Assembly (NCBI GenBank): GCA_022495995.1
Contig: JAFEMH010001357.1
Coordinates: 375,001 to 439,000 of the forward strand
DNA: 64,000 nucleotides
From: Adenophora triphylla var. japonica
Lineage: Eukaryota; Streptophyta; Magnoliopsida; Asterales; Campanulaceae
Reading direction: 5' to 3'
Both the position numbers and the translations under genes were made by a program. Below the pieces are notes generated by a model. That model ran no database searches. It saw nothing but the letters and a program-made list of their open reading frames with translations, and was not told where the DNA came from. Of the stretch, positions 11,057-22,424 are shown piece after piece (the first letter of the stretch is position 1; each line of letters starts with the position of its first letter).

Positions 11057-13588
11057 ATGGAGCCTGAGAACGAAGAAGATGAGTTCGAATTCTCAAGAAA
11101 TTATTTTCTTGCTAAAGAGTCCGCTGCTTCGGGGAAGAAATCCGCCCGTAAAGTTGCCGATATCGATCCCGTTGACGAACAGGTTCTTCCCTTCAATTCT
11201 CAGTAAATTCAATTTTCCCTTTTTTACATTTCTTATATAAATAATTAGATATTTGATTGACTGATTATTATACGAAATGCAGGAGCTAAGAGAGGCGACG
11301 TCTAAGCTTGAGCCTAAGCATGAGATAGAAATTGCTGCTTTGATGAAAAGTTACAAAAGTCTCTACTATGAGTGGGCATTTAAGTTAAGGTATGCAAATT
11401 AACATACATAGACTATGGCTTTACAAAAATGACTCGATAAGTTCTCGGTGTAAACGATAAGTACCTTGGAAAAAGAAGTAATTTTCAATCCCAAATGTGG
11501 ATTTGATTTGTCTATAATGACCTTACTTTTATGTGTGTGGTTAGACCATAAAAGGTTACACAAGATTCATAGCGATTCCCATTCGTGTATGCACGAGTCC
11601 TTCCCTTCTAGGTTTGAAAGAAAGAAGACTAAACCAATCCCAAGGATAATCAGATTCGGGAAAGGACCCAAGATACTTTTTATTACAAAATCTGTGGAAA
11701 TGAGTCTTTTGAATGGATTTCATTTTAGAAATGATATCTCAACCAATGGATAAAACTACTGCCAAGCTTAGTTCATATTATTAGGGAGATATGTATTTCT
11801 TAATTTTGAGAATTATAGGATAAGGTATAAAAAGTAATATATCTTCAAATGGCCATTTGAGACGGGAGAGTTTGGAAGAACCACCACTTTGCTCCGAAGC
11901 TAATCCTGTCAAGTTAAAGGGCTACTGTATGTTATTCCCCCTCGACTATATTTCTTATAAAATGAGTTTGCAGTGGTGGGATTGTTGGCGGGGGTAGTTG
12001 TCTTCTTCCCATTTAGTTATTTGTTATGCCTTTTGGTGTATCTAGAAATAGGGAACCCGAAAAAAGCCATAAGTACCTGCCATCAAAATGCTAAAAATAG
12101 TTTTTAATCCCAAATGTGGCTTCATTTTACTTGATCAACTTCTAAATGTGCCACAAACTATTTTATTCAATCAAGTTGTATCCCAATTACTTTCAGATGT
12201 CTGTTTGAGATGTCAGAGTTTGCAAAAACCACTTGGTTCAGAAGCTAATCATGTAAAGTAAATGAGCTACTGTATAGCATCATAGCGCTTTTTTCGTCCT
12301 CCAATTCGAAAAAAGCAACTAGATTTCGTTAAATGCTTATTCAACTTATTTGTTGCCTATTTTACTTCATATAATGGAGTTCGAGGAGTAAGATTTTTCG
12401 ATTTTATATTTTGTAAGTGTTGATGCACGCACATGTACGTTCCATTTTCTGTGTTAATGAGCGCTGCTGAATTGTTGTTTTAATGTTGTTAGTGAATTTT
12501 CTCAGGTGTGGTTTCAGTCTTCTGATGTATGGATTTGGATCTAAGAAGGCTTTGATTGAAGATTTTGCTTCAACAGCCTTAACTAATTATGGTGTGATAG
12601 TAATTAATGGATATCTCCAATCAATTAACCTTAAGCAGGTATTCTATTCATGTGTAGAACGAGGTTAAATGATGTTTTGTGGTGTTTTGGGAGTGGGCAT
12701 GCTAAAAGGTCTGCATTTGGTTACCCCTATGGTTTAGTTGATGTCTGCTTGCTTTTAGCTAGGGCAGTGCTTGCTACAGCTTGTATGTCGAAGTATATGT
12801 TTTATCAAGTCTATGCTGTTCCAGATCAGCTGTGAAGATTTTTCATATGGTGTATCATGTTTCATCTGATTTTCTCCACCGGTGCACTTCTATGCTCTTC
12901 CACTGTTGCCCTTCTATACGGTTCATCATGTCTCAATTGATAAATGAATTGATTTTAGCTTTAAGTAAGTGTCCTTTAGTAGGTTCCCAACCAGCTGTTT
13001 TCTTTTGTTATCTCTCTAATTTTATTGTACATTTTCTTTAATCTGTTGAACTAACATAATAATGAGAAAGAGATAATGCTAAACAGTGTCATAACAGTTT
13101 CCAATTTAACTGCTCACTTGTTTTTGACATCTGCTTATACCTTAAGCTGGAAAATAGTCATTCATGCTTCTGGAGTTTTTTGAAAAGTAGAAGAGTTGCA
13201 CCTAGTATTAAGTTCAGAAGGGTGGAAACTTGGGAATCTATTGGGCCGTGAAACAGTGTCAAGTTTACAAGATGAATGTGGCGGAGATGTGTGTGCTACA
13301 ATGGATATGTGGGCATACAAGAAATGATCGGTTGAGGAATGAGGTGATCAGGGGGAAAGTAGGAGTTGCCCCCATTTAAGATAAAATGAGGGAGAATCGT
13401 CTATAAGGTGGTTTGGTCATGTGAGACGGAGACCGAGTGATGCACCGGTTAGGAGGCCTATAAAACTGTGAGGGGTGGGGGAAGGCCCAAACAAACTTGG
13501 ATAAGGGTGATTGAAAATAATATGAGTTTAATTGAATCGGATGAAAATATGGCTTTGAAATGGCCAAAGTGGAGGACGAAAATTCATG

Positions 13589-13656
<68 letters not shown>

Positions 13657-13891
13657 TCCTCCGTCCCATAAAACATTACCCCTTTTACTATTTTGGGCGT
13701 CCCACTTTAAAGTCTCACTTTCCTAAAAAGGAAATTTTTCAATACTTCTTTATTCATGAGGCCCACTTGTCATACTCACAACACTTTTCAAATTTACTAT
13801 TCTCTCCACTCATTCTCTCTCCTCCCACTCACAACACCTACTTTAATAACATTATTCCTTATTTTCGGTTCTCAACAGTAAAGGTGTAAAG

Positions 13892-13927
<36 letters not shown>

Positions 13928-16900
13928 TTTTATTATCACTTTTTTCTCTTCTTTTCCTTTTCTAAATTTTATTCATATTTTCTTCTTTTAACTTGTTTTT
14001 TTTCTTTCATCTTTTCTTTCATGATTACACATATGAGGATTCATGTTAGCCGATCCCTAATTATTTTGGGACTAAGGCTTTGTTGTTGTTGTTGAAACTT
14101 GATAATTGCTGGTAGTATTTATCCAATGTGCTTCATAGATGGTGGTAATACTGGTTTTCATTTCTACCTATATCGTACTCTCCTCATTCCACTCCAGGTG
14201 GATATTTAAAGCCATAAACATTTTAAGAGATTAAAATTACTTTTCCACAAGTAACCACCAATGTAGATTTTATTTTATTTTTCTAATTTTAAGCTTAATG
14301 TAATAATCAGAAACTCATAAAGTATATTAGCAAAAATTTTTAACAGGGCATATTAAGTAGGGCATCCAAAATAGGGGAACGGTTTGAATGGTGGGAGTCC
14401 AGTCTTTAAATATTTTCTGAGTTACATCCAAACTATTTGAATGAGGAATGAGTAAAACGGTGTTACTGTGCTGCCATAGCTAATTGAAAAGATGGGACAG
14501 ATAATATTTATTTCATTAACTTTCAGCATGCACATTTTTGTCTTAACTGTATGCAGTAAGAATGTTATTTGGAAATATCCTCTAGTTGTTGAATGCCCAT
14601 CACTGTATATGACATGGACATATATTTAGCTACACCAATCATCACAGATAAATGTCCAAAGTTATGCTTTTATTGTATAATGTCATTAGCATTCAAATGG
14701 ACCCTTCTATCCCGCGTCCACCAGCGGCTATGCATGGCACTTTTAGGACCTGGTGTATGTGTAACTTCCCCCAGAGTAGTTCATTGGATTGTTCTGCACT
14801 CCGATTCTAGTATAAGAGCTTGATTATCATATCATATGAAATAATGTATGTTCATCGAGTTTGATGAGTTGATGCTATAATACATGTGTAAAGTCTTATA
14901 AGTTGCAATCAACTACAAACGATGAGTATGCATCCAGTCTTGAGATATTATCACGTGTTTCATTTGGTCAATTGTCAAATTTAAACTGTGTTTAACTTTT
15001 TATTACTCCTGCTATATATAAACATCTAAGAGCATACGGTGCCATTTGGGATCTTTTCTCCTCAAAGTCCTCTCATTATCACTCATAATGTCTTCTTTTT
15101 ATTTCTGAAAAGTGATAAATTATTCTCATTTTGTGAATGATGAAGGATAAATGTTTCATTGCAGGTTGTCATAACCGTAGCTGAAATACTTTGGGATCAA
15201 CTGAAAACGCAGCGAAAATCTTCTGGGAGCTCTAAAGATCAACAGCCATTTAATTCCCGATCCATGGACGATCTTCTTGCTTTTCTTGACGGGCCACAAA
15301 TGGAGGAAGATGAATGTTTTGTTTGCCTGGTTATTCATAATATTGACGGGCCTGGGTTACGTGACTCCGACACTCAACAACTCCTTGCCAGAATTGCTGC
15401 TTGTTCTCATATTCGTGTGGTTTCCTCTATAGACCATGTGAATGCACCTCTTCGTAAGTAAAGCCAATCCTTGATGTTTCAAGATAATTTTCATGGCACA
15501 ATACCTTACTACTCCCTCTGTCCTGAAGTGATCTTCCTACTTTTTTGCTTTTAACTCGAAGGTATTTTGAGCAATAATTTTAGGTTAATTTTATTATCCT
15601 AATAAACAAATAAACATCTAAAAACTGTTATTGATAGTATTTATAATGGTGTATCAATAACAAGTTCTAATTTTTCATTATGATAATTACATTAACCTAA
15701 ATTTATTGCTCAAAATACCTTCGTGTTGACAAAAAAAAAGTGGGATGATCATTTTACGATGGAGAGAGTACAAATGCTGACTGCACTAACATTTCTTTAA
15801 GCAATGTTCACACTATTTTTTCTTCCAGAGTTTGGGTTCATATTATTATCTATCCTAATTAAGATTATCCTTCTTAATGATAGGATTTTGTCGGTATTTC
15901 AGAGGGACTATCCCTTGTTAATTTTTTTTACCTTGCTATTAAAATTTAAAATGATGATTTCCACTTTTTTGGATGAAATCTGAGTTCTGTACTGAATTTG
16001 CATGACAGTGTGGGATAAGAAGATGGTTCACAAGCAGTTCAACTGGTGTTGGTATCATGTCCCAACTTTTGCACCGTACAAAGTCGAAGGGGTCTTCTTT
16101 CCTCTTATTCTTGCTCATGGCAGTACAACTCAAAGCGTTAAGACAGCTTCAATAGTCTTACAAAGTTTAACGCCTAATGCGCAGAGCGTCTTCAAAGTTC
16201 TGGTAGAACATCAGCTAGTCCATCCTGATGAAGAAGGCAAGTTGCTGCATCATTCTTGGTTTTATAGTTTAATTTTAATGTTAATTTCACTCCCTACCCC
16301 TGAGGTTTGGAAAAGTATCACTACCCCCTTGAGGTTTGGTTTCGTCTTACTTTCACCCTTTTATCACCCTTATTTAAACAAAATGACTAGTTTACCCCTA
16401 AATCTTTAAACGGACTAATTTAGCAATCATATGCATTGAAATTCTCCGTGGCTGGTGTACTACCTTTGTCCCAAAATGAAAGACCAATTTTTTTCTTTTC
16501 AAATTTGCTCTCGATCAAGACCAAAATTGAAAAAGAATCGGTCATTCATTTTGGGATGGAGGGGGTATTTGGACTTTGCATTGAGAATATTTAGGGGTAA
16601 AATAGTCATTTTGTTTAGATAAAGGTGACGGAAAGGGGAACGTGGGATGAAACCAAATAGAGGTGGGCAGTGGAATTAACCCTTCCCTTTCATCTTTCCT
16701 ACCATGTATCCATCATCTAATCTTGTTATTTACTTTCCAGGAATGCCCATTGATGTATTGTACACAAGCTGCCGAGAAAGGTTTCTGGTGAGTAGCCAAG
16801 TCACGCTTAATTCCCATTTGACAGAATTCAAAGATCATGAACTGGTGAAGCTCAGAAGGCATTCCGATGGTCAAGATTGCTTGTACATACCTCTCTCAAA

Positions 16901-16940
16901 AGACGCTCTTGAAAAACTACAAGTAGAGATGAGTCAATAG
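11057..16940 (+). CDS. ORC2: Origin recognition complex subunit 2 (ORC2)
   Basis: Six exons join in phase: 11057-11182, 11283-11389, 12506-12638, 15165-15453, 16009-16236 and 16741-16940, giving 360 residues, about the length of Arabidopsis ORC2 as I remember it. Marker stretches in order are [84 protein letters not shown], and [17 protein letters not shown] near the end. ORC2 is a core subunit of the nuclear origin recognition complex that loads MCM helicase; the N-terminal part has an AAA+-like fold and the C-terminus a winged helix. Intron 5 has a GC donor (G/GCAAGT at 16237) where a GT donor would not preserve the frame. Introns 3, 4 and 5 hold LINE and MITE insertions. Confidence 0.95.
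11843..12275. repeat. diverged tandem duplication in ORC2 intron 2
   Basis: A segment near 11850-11932 (GAAGCTAATCCTGTCAAG then GGGCTACTGTATG) recurs at about 12195-12275 in the same order with many changes. The copies are about 350 bp apart. A CCCAAATGTGG word also precedes both. Confidence 0.5.
13240..14092 (+). mobile_element. 5'-truncated LINE 3' end in ORC2 intron 3
   Basis: From about 13240 the frame reads [19 protein letters not shown], then [14 protein letters not shown], later [18 protein letters not shown], with stops and a frame change. This is the C-terminal tail typical of a large plant LINE family. Its usual 3' terminus, ending TTTTGGGACTAAGGC then repeated TTG, lies at 14049-14092, separated by an insertion. 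Stops make it dead. Confidence 0.8.
13591..14048. mobile_element. TA-repeat plus Stowaway insertion splitting the LINE
   Basis: A (TA)n run at 13591-13655 is followed by a Stowaway element (about 13654-13887, starting TACTCCTCCGTCCCATAAAA), another (TA)n run near 13893-13924, and a T-rich stretch. The 10-mer ATTCATGTTA stands directly before the insert (13581-13590) and again at its end (14039-14048), like a target duplication. The MITE is the reverse-oriented relative of the one at 42688-42947. Confidence 0.6.
15510..15770. mobile_element. Stowaway MITE in ORC2 intron 4
   Basis: TACTCCCTCTGTCC begins the 261-bp element and GGAGAGAGTA ends it. The inner arms share GATCTTCCTAC and GATGATC-type partners and the repeated AACCTAAATTTATTGCTCAA word. 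It is related to 34471-34717. Confidence 0.8.
16280..16681. mobile_element. MITE with long inverted ends in ORC2 intron 5
   Basis: The left end GTTAATTTCACTCCCTACCC faces a right end whose reverse complement begins GGGTTAATTCCACTGCCC. Inner parts also pair (TTTACCCCTAAAT with TTTAGGGGTAAAAT). A Stowaway is nested inside at 16458-16567. No target duplication was identified. Confidence 0.55.
16458..16567. mobile_element. Stowaway MITE nested in another MITE
   Basis: TACTACCTTTGTCCCAAAAT at the left pairs with CATTTTGGGATGGAGGGGGTA at the right. The element is 110 bp. Confidence 0.75.
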
Positions 16941-17558
16941 ATCATACATACAACATGGCTTATCAGTTATCAGTAGTAGCTAGCTGAGCTGCTGAAGTTG
17001 ACTCTCTCCATGGCCAAACCATCCAAACAGGCTTAGGTATGTATGATCTTTTAATTTACCAAGACTACCAAGAATACTATAAAATTTTTGTAACTTGATT
17101 TTGGTTATGAATGCTGCCCTGATGAACACTGAGAAATTAACCTAAATGATAACTGACAAGAAACAACATTGAAAAGAGATAGATTCCCTCGTCCCCCCGG
17201 AATGATTCTTTTAATTTTTATTGTCGATACGGAAGTACTTTGAACGGTAATGAACATCTAAAAATTGTTATCGATAGTATTTCTATGTTTTAAGATTGTT
17301 ATTTATATGTTTAATGGAAAAAATAACTTGGGATAATGGGCTTTTTGGGTAACAGTATAATGACTTGAAACTGAAGCCCAGAAATCTGTTATAATTATCC
17401 ACAGTTAGGTATGCTTTAAATTTGGCTGGCCTACCAATTAGTTGCTAGAAATGAACATGGGAGAGGGGTCGGGAAATTCTAAAAAAATATCATAAATGTC
17501 CAATAAGTTTTTCCGTATGTTGTATTATTTTTATGATACTGCATGCAGTATTATATAC

Positions 17559-17847
17559 TACTCCCTCCGTCCCACCTGACTTAGGATAATTTGCCATTTT
17601 GGGAGTCCCATTTGACTTAGTACGTCCCAAAATGACAAGTTTATATTATTTTTATATTCAATGTAATCCACTTGTCATACTCACAACAATAATTCCCTTA
17701 TTATTTCTTTCACTCATTCTCTATCTTATTTTACTTTTTATACTCATGACACTTCCTTCACTCATTCTCTCTCCTCTTATTATAATAGTATTTTTCAATC
17801 CATGTGCCGGGAGAAAAAATCCTAACTCGGATGGGACGGAGGAAGTA
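17559..17847. mobile_element. Stowaway MITE downstream of ORC2
   Basis: TACTCCCTCCGTCCCACCTG at the left and GATGGGACGGAGGAAGTA at the right bound a 289-bp element with TA at both ends. A diverged half-element resembling 15510-15770 lies before it at about 17185-17330. Confidence 0.85.
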
Positions 17848-18563
17848 TTTCATAAGAACTTTCAGATTATTTCGATTTAATCAGAAAGTTAAGAAAAAGT
17901 GATTTGTCCCAAAAAGAATTTTCGGGTCAAATTCTCAAACATATTAGCTACTAAAGTTTTCATTTAACGAAATAATAGCATCTAGACTAGAACTTCCCAA
18001 AGTATATTTGTAATATTTCTATTTAAAGGAAACGTCCCAAATTGAATAAATAATAACGTATAAGGAAGAGATGGTACATATAATAAATGTTCATGTGCAT
18101 TTGCTTTGAACTCTCGTATAGTTATCAAGTGAAATCATTCAATATTGTGTTCAAGGTACATATAATAAATGTTCATGGCGAAGTCAGAAATTTTTGTAAA
18201 AGGGGTCGAGATTGCTCTTGGGATAATTAATATAATTGATGTATACAAATTTAAGGTGCAAAATAATAATTTAGTGCAAATTTATCTAAATATTAAGTGA
18301 GTCAAAATGTATAAATTCATCATTTTTAGTAGTAAAATGTCATTTTCTAAAAAATTAATAGTGCTAAAATTGACACATTCCAAAATTGAAGTGGGTTGCA
18401 CTCAATGTGGCTTCGTCACTGATTGAATATTAATTTTTATACTTAATTAAAGAAAAAAATATTTAAAAAAAATCTCAAAAAAAAATAAAAATGGACAGAA
18501 CGTATTAATATTTTTCCAAATTAAGATATCAACCCTACCCTTTGTAAAGATAAGGGCCTGATT

Positions 18564-18676
18564 TGGGCATATCCGCGATTTACCTCCGCTGTACTGACAC
18601 CGCCGGCTAGTGGTGAAGGCCCGCACTAACTCGGCGGCGGGAACCCGGTATAAAAAAAAAAAAAAAAAAAAAAAAA
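18564..18676 (+). mobile_element. SINE-like retroposon with poly-A tail and target duplication
   Basis: A body of about 88 bp, GC-rich in contrast to its surroundings (GCCGGCTAGTGGTGAAGGCC), ends in 25 A residues. The 18-mer AAAGATAAGGGCCTGATT occurs immediately before (18546-18563) and immediately after (18674-18691), the target duplication of LINE-driven retroposition. It is probably 5'-truncated, as no clear pol III A box was recognised. Confidence 0.8.
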
Positions 18677-19139
18677 GATAAGGGCCTGATTAATCAATCT
18701 ATTTGTCAAATATCAGTTTTAATAAGGTGCCCAAAGTGTTGGGACATCGGAAGTATTTAATATTTTGCTCCAATCATAACGGACCCAGCATAAAACAAAA
18801 TAAAAGCTACTAACCTTAGTTCTCAAAATTCTTAGTTCTAAAAAATGTTCGATTTTTTTAAAAATTTGGTTTTCAATTAAAAATAGTCTGTGCCAAAATG
18901 AATGTTTAATAAATTCTTAAATTATTTATTTTGGGATAAAGGGAATAATATAAGCTGAAAATATATATCAAGGTACAGCTACAATCTACGTCTACTAACC
19001 GTAAACGGTTTATGAAAATATATATTAAGGTACAGCTATAATCATAAACAGTTTATCACATGCTTAAACGTGATTCGTACCAGTTATGTTTTCAATTTTG
19101 ATCGGGCCTTATATTCGATGAACGCTATAGTCAGCTAAG

Positions 19140-19425
19140 TCAGGGGCGGATGCACTTCATCGTCAGGAAGTGTAAAACTGCAAATGACGCACCTAACATT
19201 TTGAAAAAAAATTACTGAGTATTTATAAAAATAAAAATATATAGGGTGCAAAATATAATTTTTGAAAGAAGAGGGATGCAAAGTATAAATATGTGAAAGT
19301 TAGATAAACTTTTATCTAACTTTCACATATTTATACTTTGTATCCCTCTTCTTTCAAAAATTACAGTTTGCACCCTATTTCTTTTTTTTGCCCACTCTCA
19401 CTCTAGATCCTAGATACGCCACTGC
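19140..19425. repeat. element with a long near-perfect hairpin
   Basis: Arms at about 19241-19309 and 19314-19380 are reverse complements over more than 60 bp with few mismatches and a loop of about four bases. The outer ends CAGGGGCGGATGCAC and GATACGCCACTG resemble a common plant non-autonomous repeat; a diverged relative with a similar end word lies near 18177-18425. Confidence 0.65.
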
Positions 19426-19584
19426 CTATAGTCGATCTTTCTTCTCGTCTTGTCTTATGACGTCAGACATCAATCGTCATAAAACTTTGTTTCTTTATGT
19501 TAGTGAATAAATGCTAAAGCAACTTTTAAAATTAGTAAAAAATGGTATACATAAATTTAAACATTTAAACGCTCTCTATGAATC

Positions 19585-19930
19585 TACGATACTCTTTTCG
19601 TTCCATCCGAAAAGTAACAAAGTTGGTATTGGACGAAAATTAAGGAAAGTGTATAGTGTAGTAAGTGTTGTAAGCATAAAAAGTGAGTTAGGAGAGAGAA
19701 AGTTGGGTAGAGAATAGTAACTGGATAGTTATTGTGAGTATGACAAGTGGGTCCCATGAATAAAGAAATGTTAAAAAGTTTCTATTTTGGGCACATGCTT
19801 TTGTAAATGCGACATCCAAAATAGAAATTTGTACCTTTTCGAATGAGACCGTATATATTTTGGGCACGTGCTTTTGTAAATGCGACATCCAAAATAGAAA
19901 TTTGTATCTTTTCGGATGAGACCGTATATG
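19585..19930. mobile_element. Stowaway-like MITE with an internal 73-bp tandem repeat
   Basis: The start CGATACTCTTTTCGTTCCAT and the end TTTTCGGATGAGACCGTATA are diverged MITE termini. The last part is duplicated head to tail: 19784-19856 and 19857-19929 differ at only a few positions. Confidence 0.5.
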
Positions 19931-20235
19931 CTTTTACTTTCTCTCTTTGTCCAAAAAATTTCAAAATAAATGACCAACTTTTTTCTCACCTTAAAAAAAT
20001 TGTTGAAACATGCCAACCAAAACAAGTCTGAGGATAACTTTTCGTGAATTAAGAAAAGGAGGAGATTAGATTAAAATGAAAAGTTGTAATAGAAAATGAA
20101 TTTAGTATGAGCCAAATTATGGTATACATTAATTTTATTTTCTTGGTTTTCTTGACAAAACGATAAGCCCTTGGCGTCTTCTTCTTTTTTTTAATGAATC
20201 TTTTCTGACAAAACGTTCCAAATGCCATGGCAACA

Positions 20236-20697
20236 TGTTATGATCGAGGGTTCTGGTTATTTTGGGGATGACCGTTGGGTTAGGCCGTTAGTGGTAGTTT
20301 TTCAAATAAACAAAGTGGCGTCGTTTTAGTTTAAAGGGTTACGTCGTCGTTTGCTTAGAAAGGGCCACGATGTCGTTTTGCCTTCTGTTATTTTGATTTT
20401 GTCGTTGTTAACTGGGTATAAATATGGTTGGCGTGTAAAGTGTGAAGGATATGAAATGAATTAGCATACTTCCTCCCCAATTTCTGTTCTCTCTCCCTGA
20501 TCCTTTTTCTCTCTCTTCAATCTAATCTCCCTCTCCTAAATCTGTCTTCCCAGCTCTATTTCTCTTTATCTCTCTTAGCTCATCTCAACCTATTTCTCTA
20601 TCTTTTCTTCTATTTCTGTGTGGAAATTACGGAACTCATCTCTGTAAATTGATACTCAATTTGCAGAGATCATTGTCAATTTGCCAAGTTCATAACA
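20236..20697 (+). repeat. 5' LTR
   Basis: 462 bp, TG to CA. A TATA-like TATAAATATGG stands near 20419, followed by a long CT-rich leader typical of a pol II 5' UTR. Transcription would run into the gag frame. Confidence 0.92.
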
Positions 20698-20699
20698 AG

Positions 20700-20711
20700 T
20701 GGTATCAGAGC
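20700..20711 (+). other. primer binding site, initiator tRNA-Met
   Basis: TGGTATCAGAGC lies two bases after the 5' LTR. It is the standard plant retrotransposon complement to the tRNA-iMet 3' end. Confidence 0.92.
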
Positions 20712-20742
20712 CTTCTCGATCGAGAAGGTTTTTGTAGCAGCT

Positions 20743-22383
20743 ATGGTGGAATCTCGTTACGAAATGGAGGAAACAATCAAGGTTAACCAATTGGAGAAGA
20801 AGGCAGCAATCGGAAGTTTGAAGGATGAAGTTGCAGGACTTCGGGCGTCAATGGGGAAATTTCTGGATCTGCTCATAGACTTGCGGAGGTCGTTGGATGA
20901 TGACGAGACAGAGGTTGAAGCTGGAAAACCATTCGAGCCATCCAATAGCTCGGGATCGAAATTCGAAGCAACGCTTTCAAACCCACAGCCAACAATCTTC
21001 CATTGCAATGGTGTAAGTTCTGAAATGAGAGACAATAGGAGTCTTACTGAATTTCCTCGCTTCAATGGTGATAATCAAATTTGGTGGATACTTAAATGTC
21101 GCAATTATTTTCACTTTAGATCTGTTCCGAAACATGAGAAGGTTAACTTAGCCTCAATGCATTTAGAAGGGAGTGCAGAGTTTTGGTTCCATGTCAATAG
21201 AGATGAGCTTAAGGAACTACCATGGGAGGAATTTGTACAGAGAGTAGAAACTAGATTTGGTATTTCTAGTGGCAATATGGATCTGTATGCTGAAACCAAA
21301 GGTGTGGCTAAATTTATAACTCCTGTTATAGATGTTATAGAGGAAGGTCCTGTAAGTGTTGAATTTGCGAATGTAAATGCTGCGAAACAAGAAGATCCCC
21401 CTACAATCATACATGTTCTTCAGGTAACTGCTCTAAAGGAGAGTGACGACAAATCGGATGATGCGAAGGAGGATCAAAACACAAGGATACTACAAGCTTC
21501 ATTAAAGCATTCCAACTGTTCGACAAAATGCCCGGGAGAAATGGAGGGATTTCTCCAATCAGTTGATGGTTCAATGATGATTGATGAAAATGGTGTGAAA
21601 TCACTTGCAATAATCTCAAATGATGTTGGTGCTTCGATGACCGAATACGTATCACTTGTTTCCAAGGTACGTACAGAATTAGAATGTCATTTGGGTTTTA
21701 GTGAAAAAGCTTTTGTTGAAATGGATTGTAATCGTGAGGCTGCTGATCAATTCATTTTCAAGTTGGTTGAATATGGTGCTGAGATGACTGATTATTCTTT
21801 GCGAACCTTGTTGATAATTATTCATTCTATGTTACCTCTTAGACCTATGTTGAAATGGAATAAGGATTCCATGGAGGATGATGGTGAGCAAGAATATGTT
21901 AAGAAACACTGGGATAGGGACAAGGATATAGAGGATCAGTGCAAAGGAGATGGGTTAAGTGAATTGGTTGTTTGTTCAAATGATTACTATGACTCTGATG
22001 AAAAATTTGGTCACGATGATGTTGGCCAAAAGTGGCGGTCTATTGAAGCTTTTGATGAGAAAATGTTGATTGGTTGGATATTACACTATAATCAGCTTGG
22101 TGTGATTAATTATCAAAGAGTTATGGTAGCCGAAAGTCCCTGTATTCTAGGACGGAGCGGAATGTATTTGAATGAGTTATGCTCCATGTTTTTGCGAGCT
22201 TTTCAGATGGAAAATTGCTTAATGAAAACTTGGGTGCCCCTACTGTTGGTGCATCTGGTGGGGATTTGGTTCCCTCTGCTGAAGCCATGGATGCAGACAG
22301 CTCCATGCCTCCTGCTACGGATCAAGGTGCTGAAAATGTGGAGACAACAGAGTGAAGCAAATATGACGAAGTTACCGCTTTAA
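20743..22383 (+). CDS. gag-like protein fused to PRP22-like fragment
   Basis: A 546-residue frame starts 46 bases after the LTR. Residues 1-60 are predicted coiled coil. Residues 101-175 are a Retrotrans_gag-type capsid core (LTEFPRFNGDN, WWILKCRNYF, LEGSAEFWFH, ELPWEEFVQ). No CCHC zinc knuckle is present. Residues about 304-366 (SLVSKVRTELECHLG, then LVEYGAEMTDYSLRTLL) resemble the N-terminal region of the spliceosomal DEAH helicase PRP22/DHX8, without any helicase motif. The rest, very acidic up to 440 and Leu-rich at the end, I do not recognise. The last 80 residues may be out of frame relative to the source: another frame there reads ASGGDLVPSAEAMDADSS and runs toward the next ORF. Confidence 0.75.
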   Translation: MVESRYEMEETIKVNQLEKKAAIGSLKDEVAGLRASMGKFLDLLIDLRRSLDDDETEVEAGKPFEPSNSSGSKFEATLSNPQPTIFHCNGVSSEMRDNRSLTEFPRFNGDNQIWWILKCRNYFHFRSVPKHEKVNLASMHLEGSAEFWFHVNRDELKELPWEEFVQRVETRFGISSGNMDLYAETKGVAKFITPVIDVIEEGPVSVEFANVNAAKQEDPPTIIHVLQVTALKESDDKSDDAKEDQNTRILQASLKHSNCSTKCPGEMEGFLQSVDGSMMIDENGVKSLAIISNDVGASMTEYVSLVSKVRTELECHLGFSEKAFVEMDCNREAADQFIFKLVEYGAEMTDYSLRTLLIIIHSMLPLRPMLKWNKDSMEDDGEQEYVKKHWDRDKDIEDQCKGDGLSELVVCSNDYYDSDEKFGHDDVGQKWRSIEAFDEKMLIGWILHYNQLGVINYQRVMVAESPCILGRSGMYLNELCSMFLRAFQMENCLMKTWVPLLLVHLVGIWFPLLKPWMQTAPCLLLRIKVLKMWRQQSEANMTKLPL

Positions 22384-22424
22384 GTGAGAATGGGATTAGT
22401 TCGGATGTTCATGGATCCTCTTCG

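Noticed and set aside
12483..13041. Three overlapping 60-86 codon frames
   Set aside because: The first contains ORC2 exon 3 but runs past its donor; the others are intron sequence.
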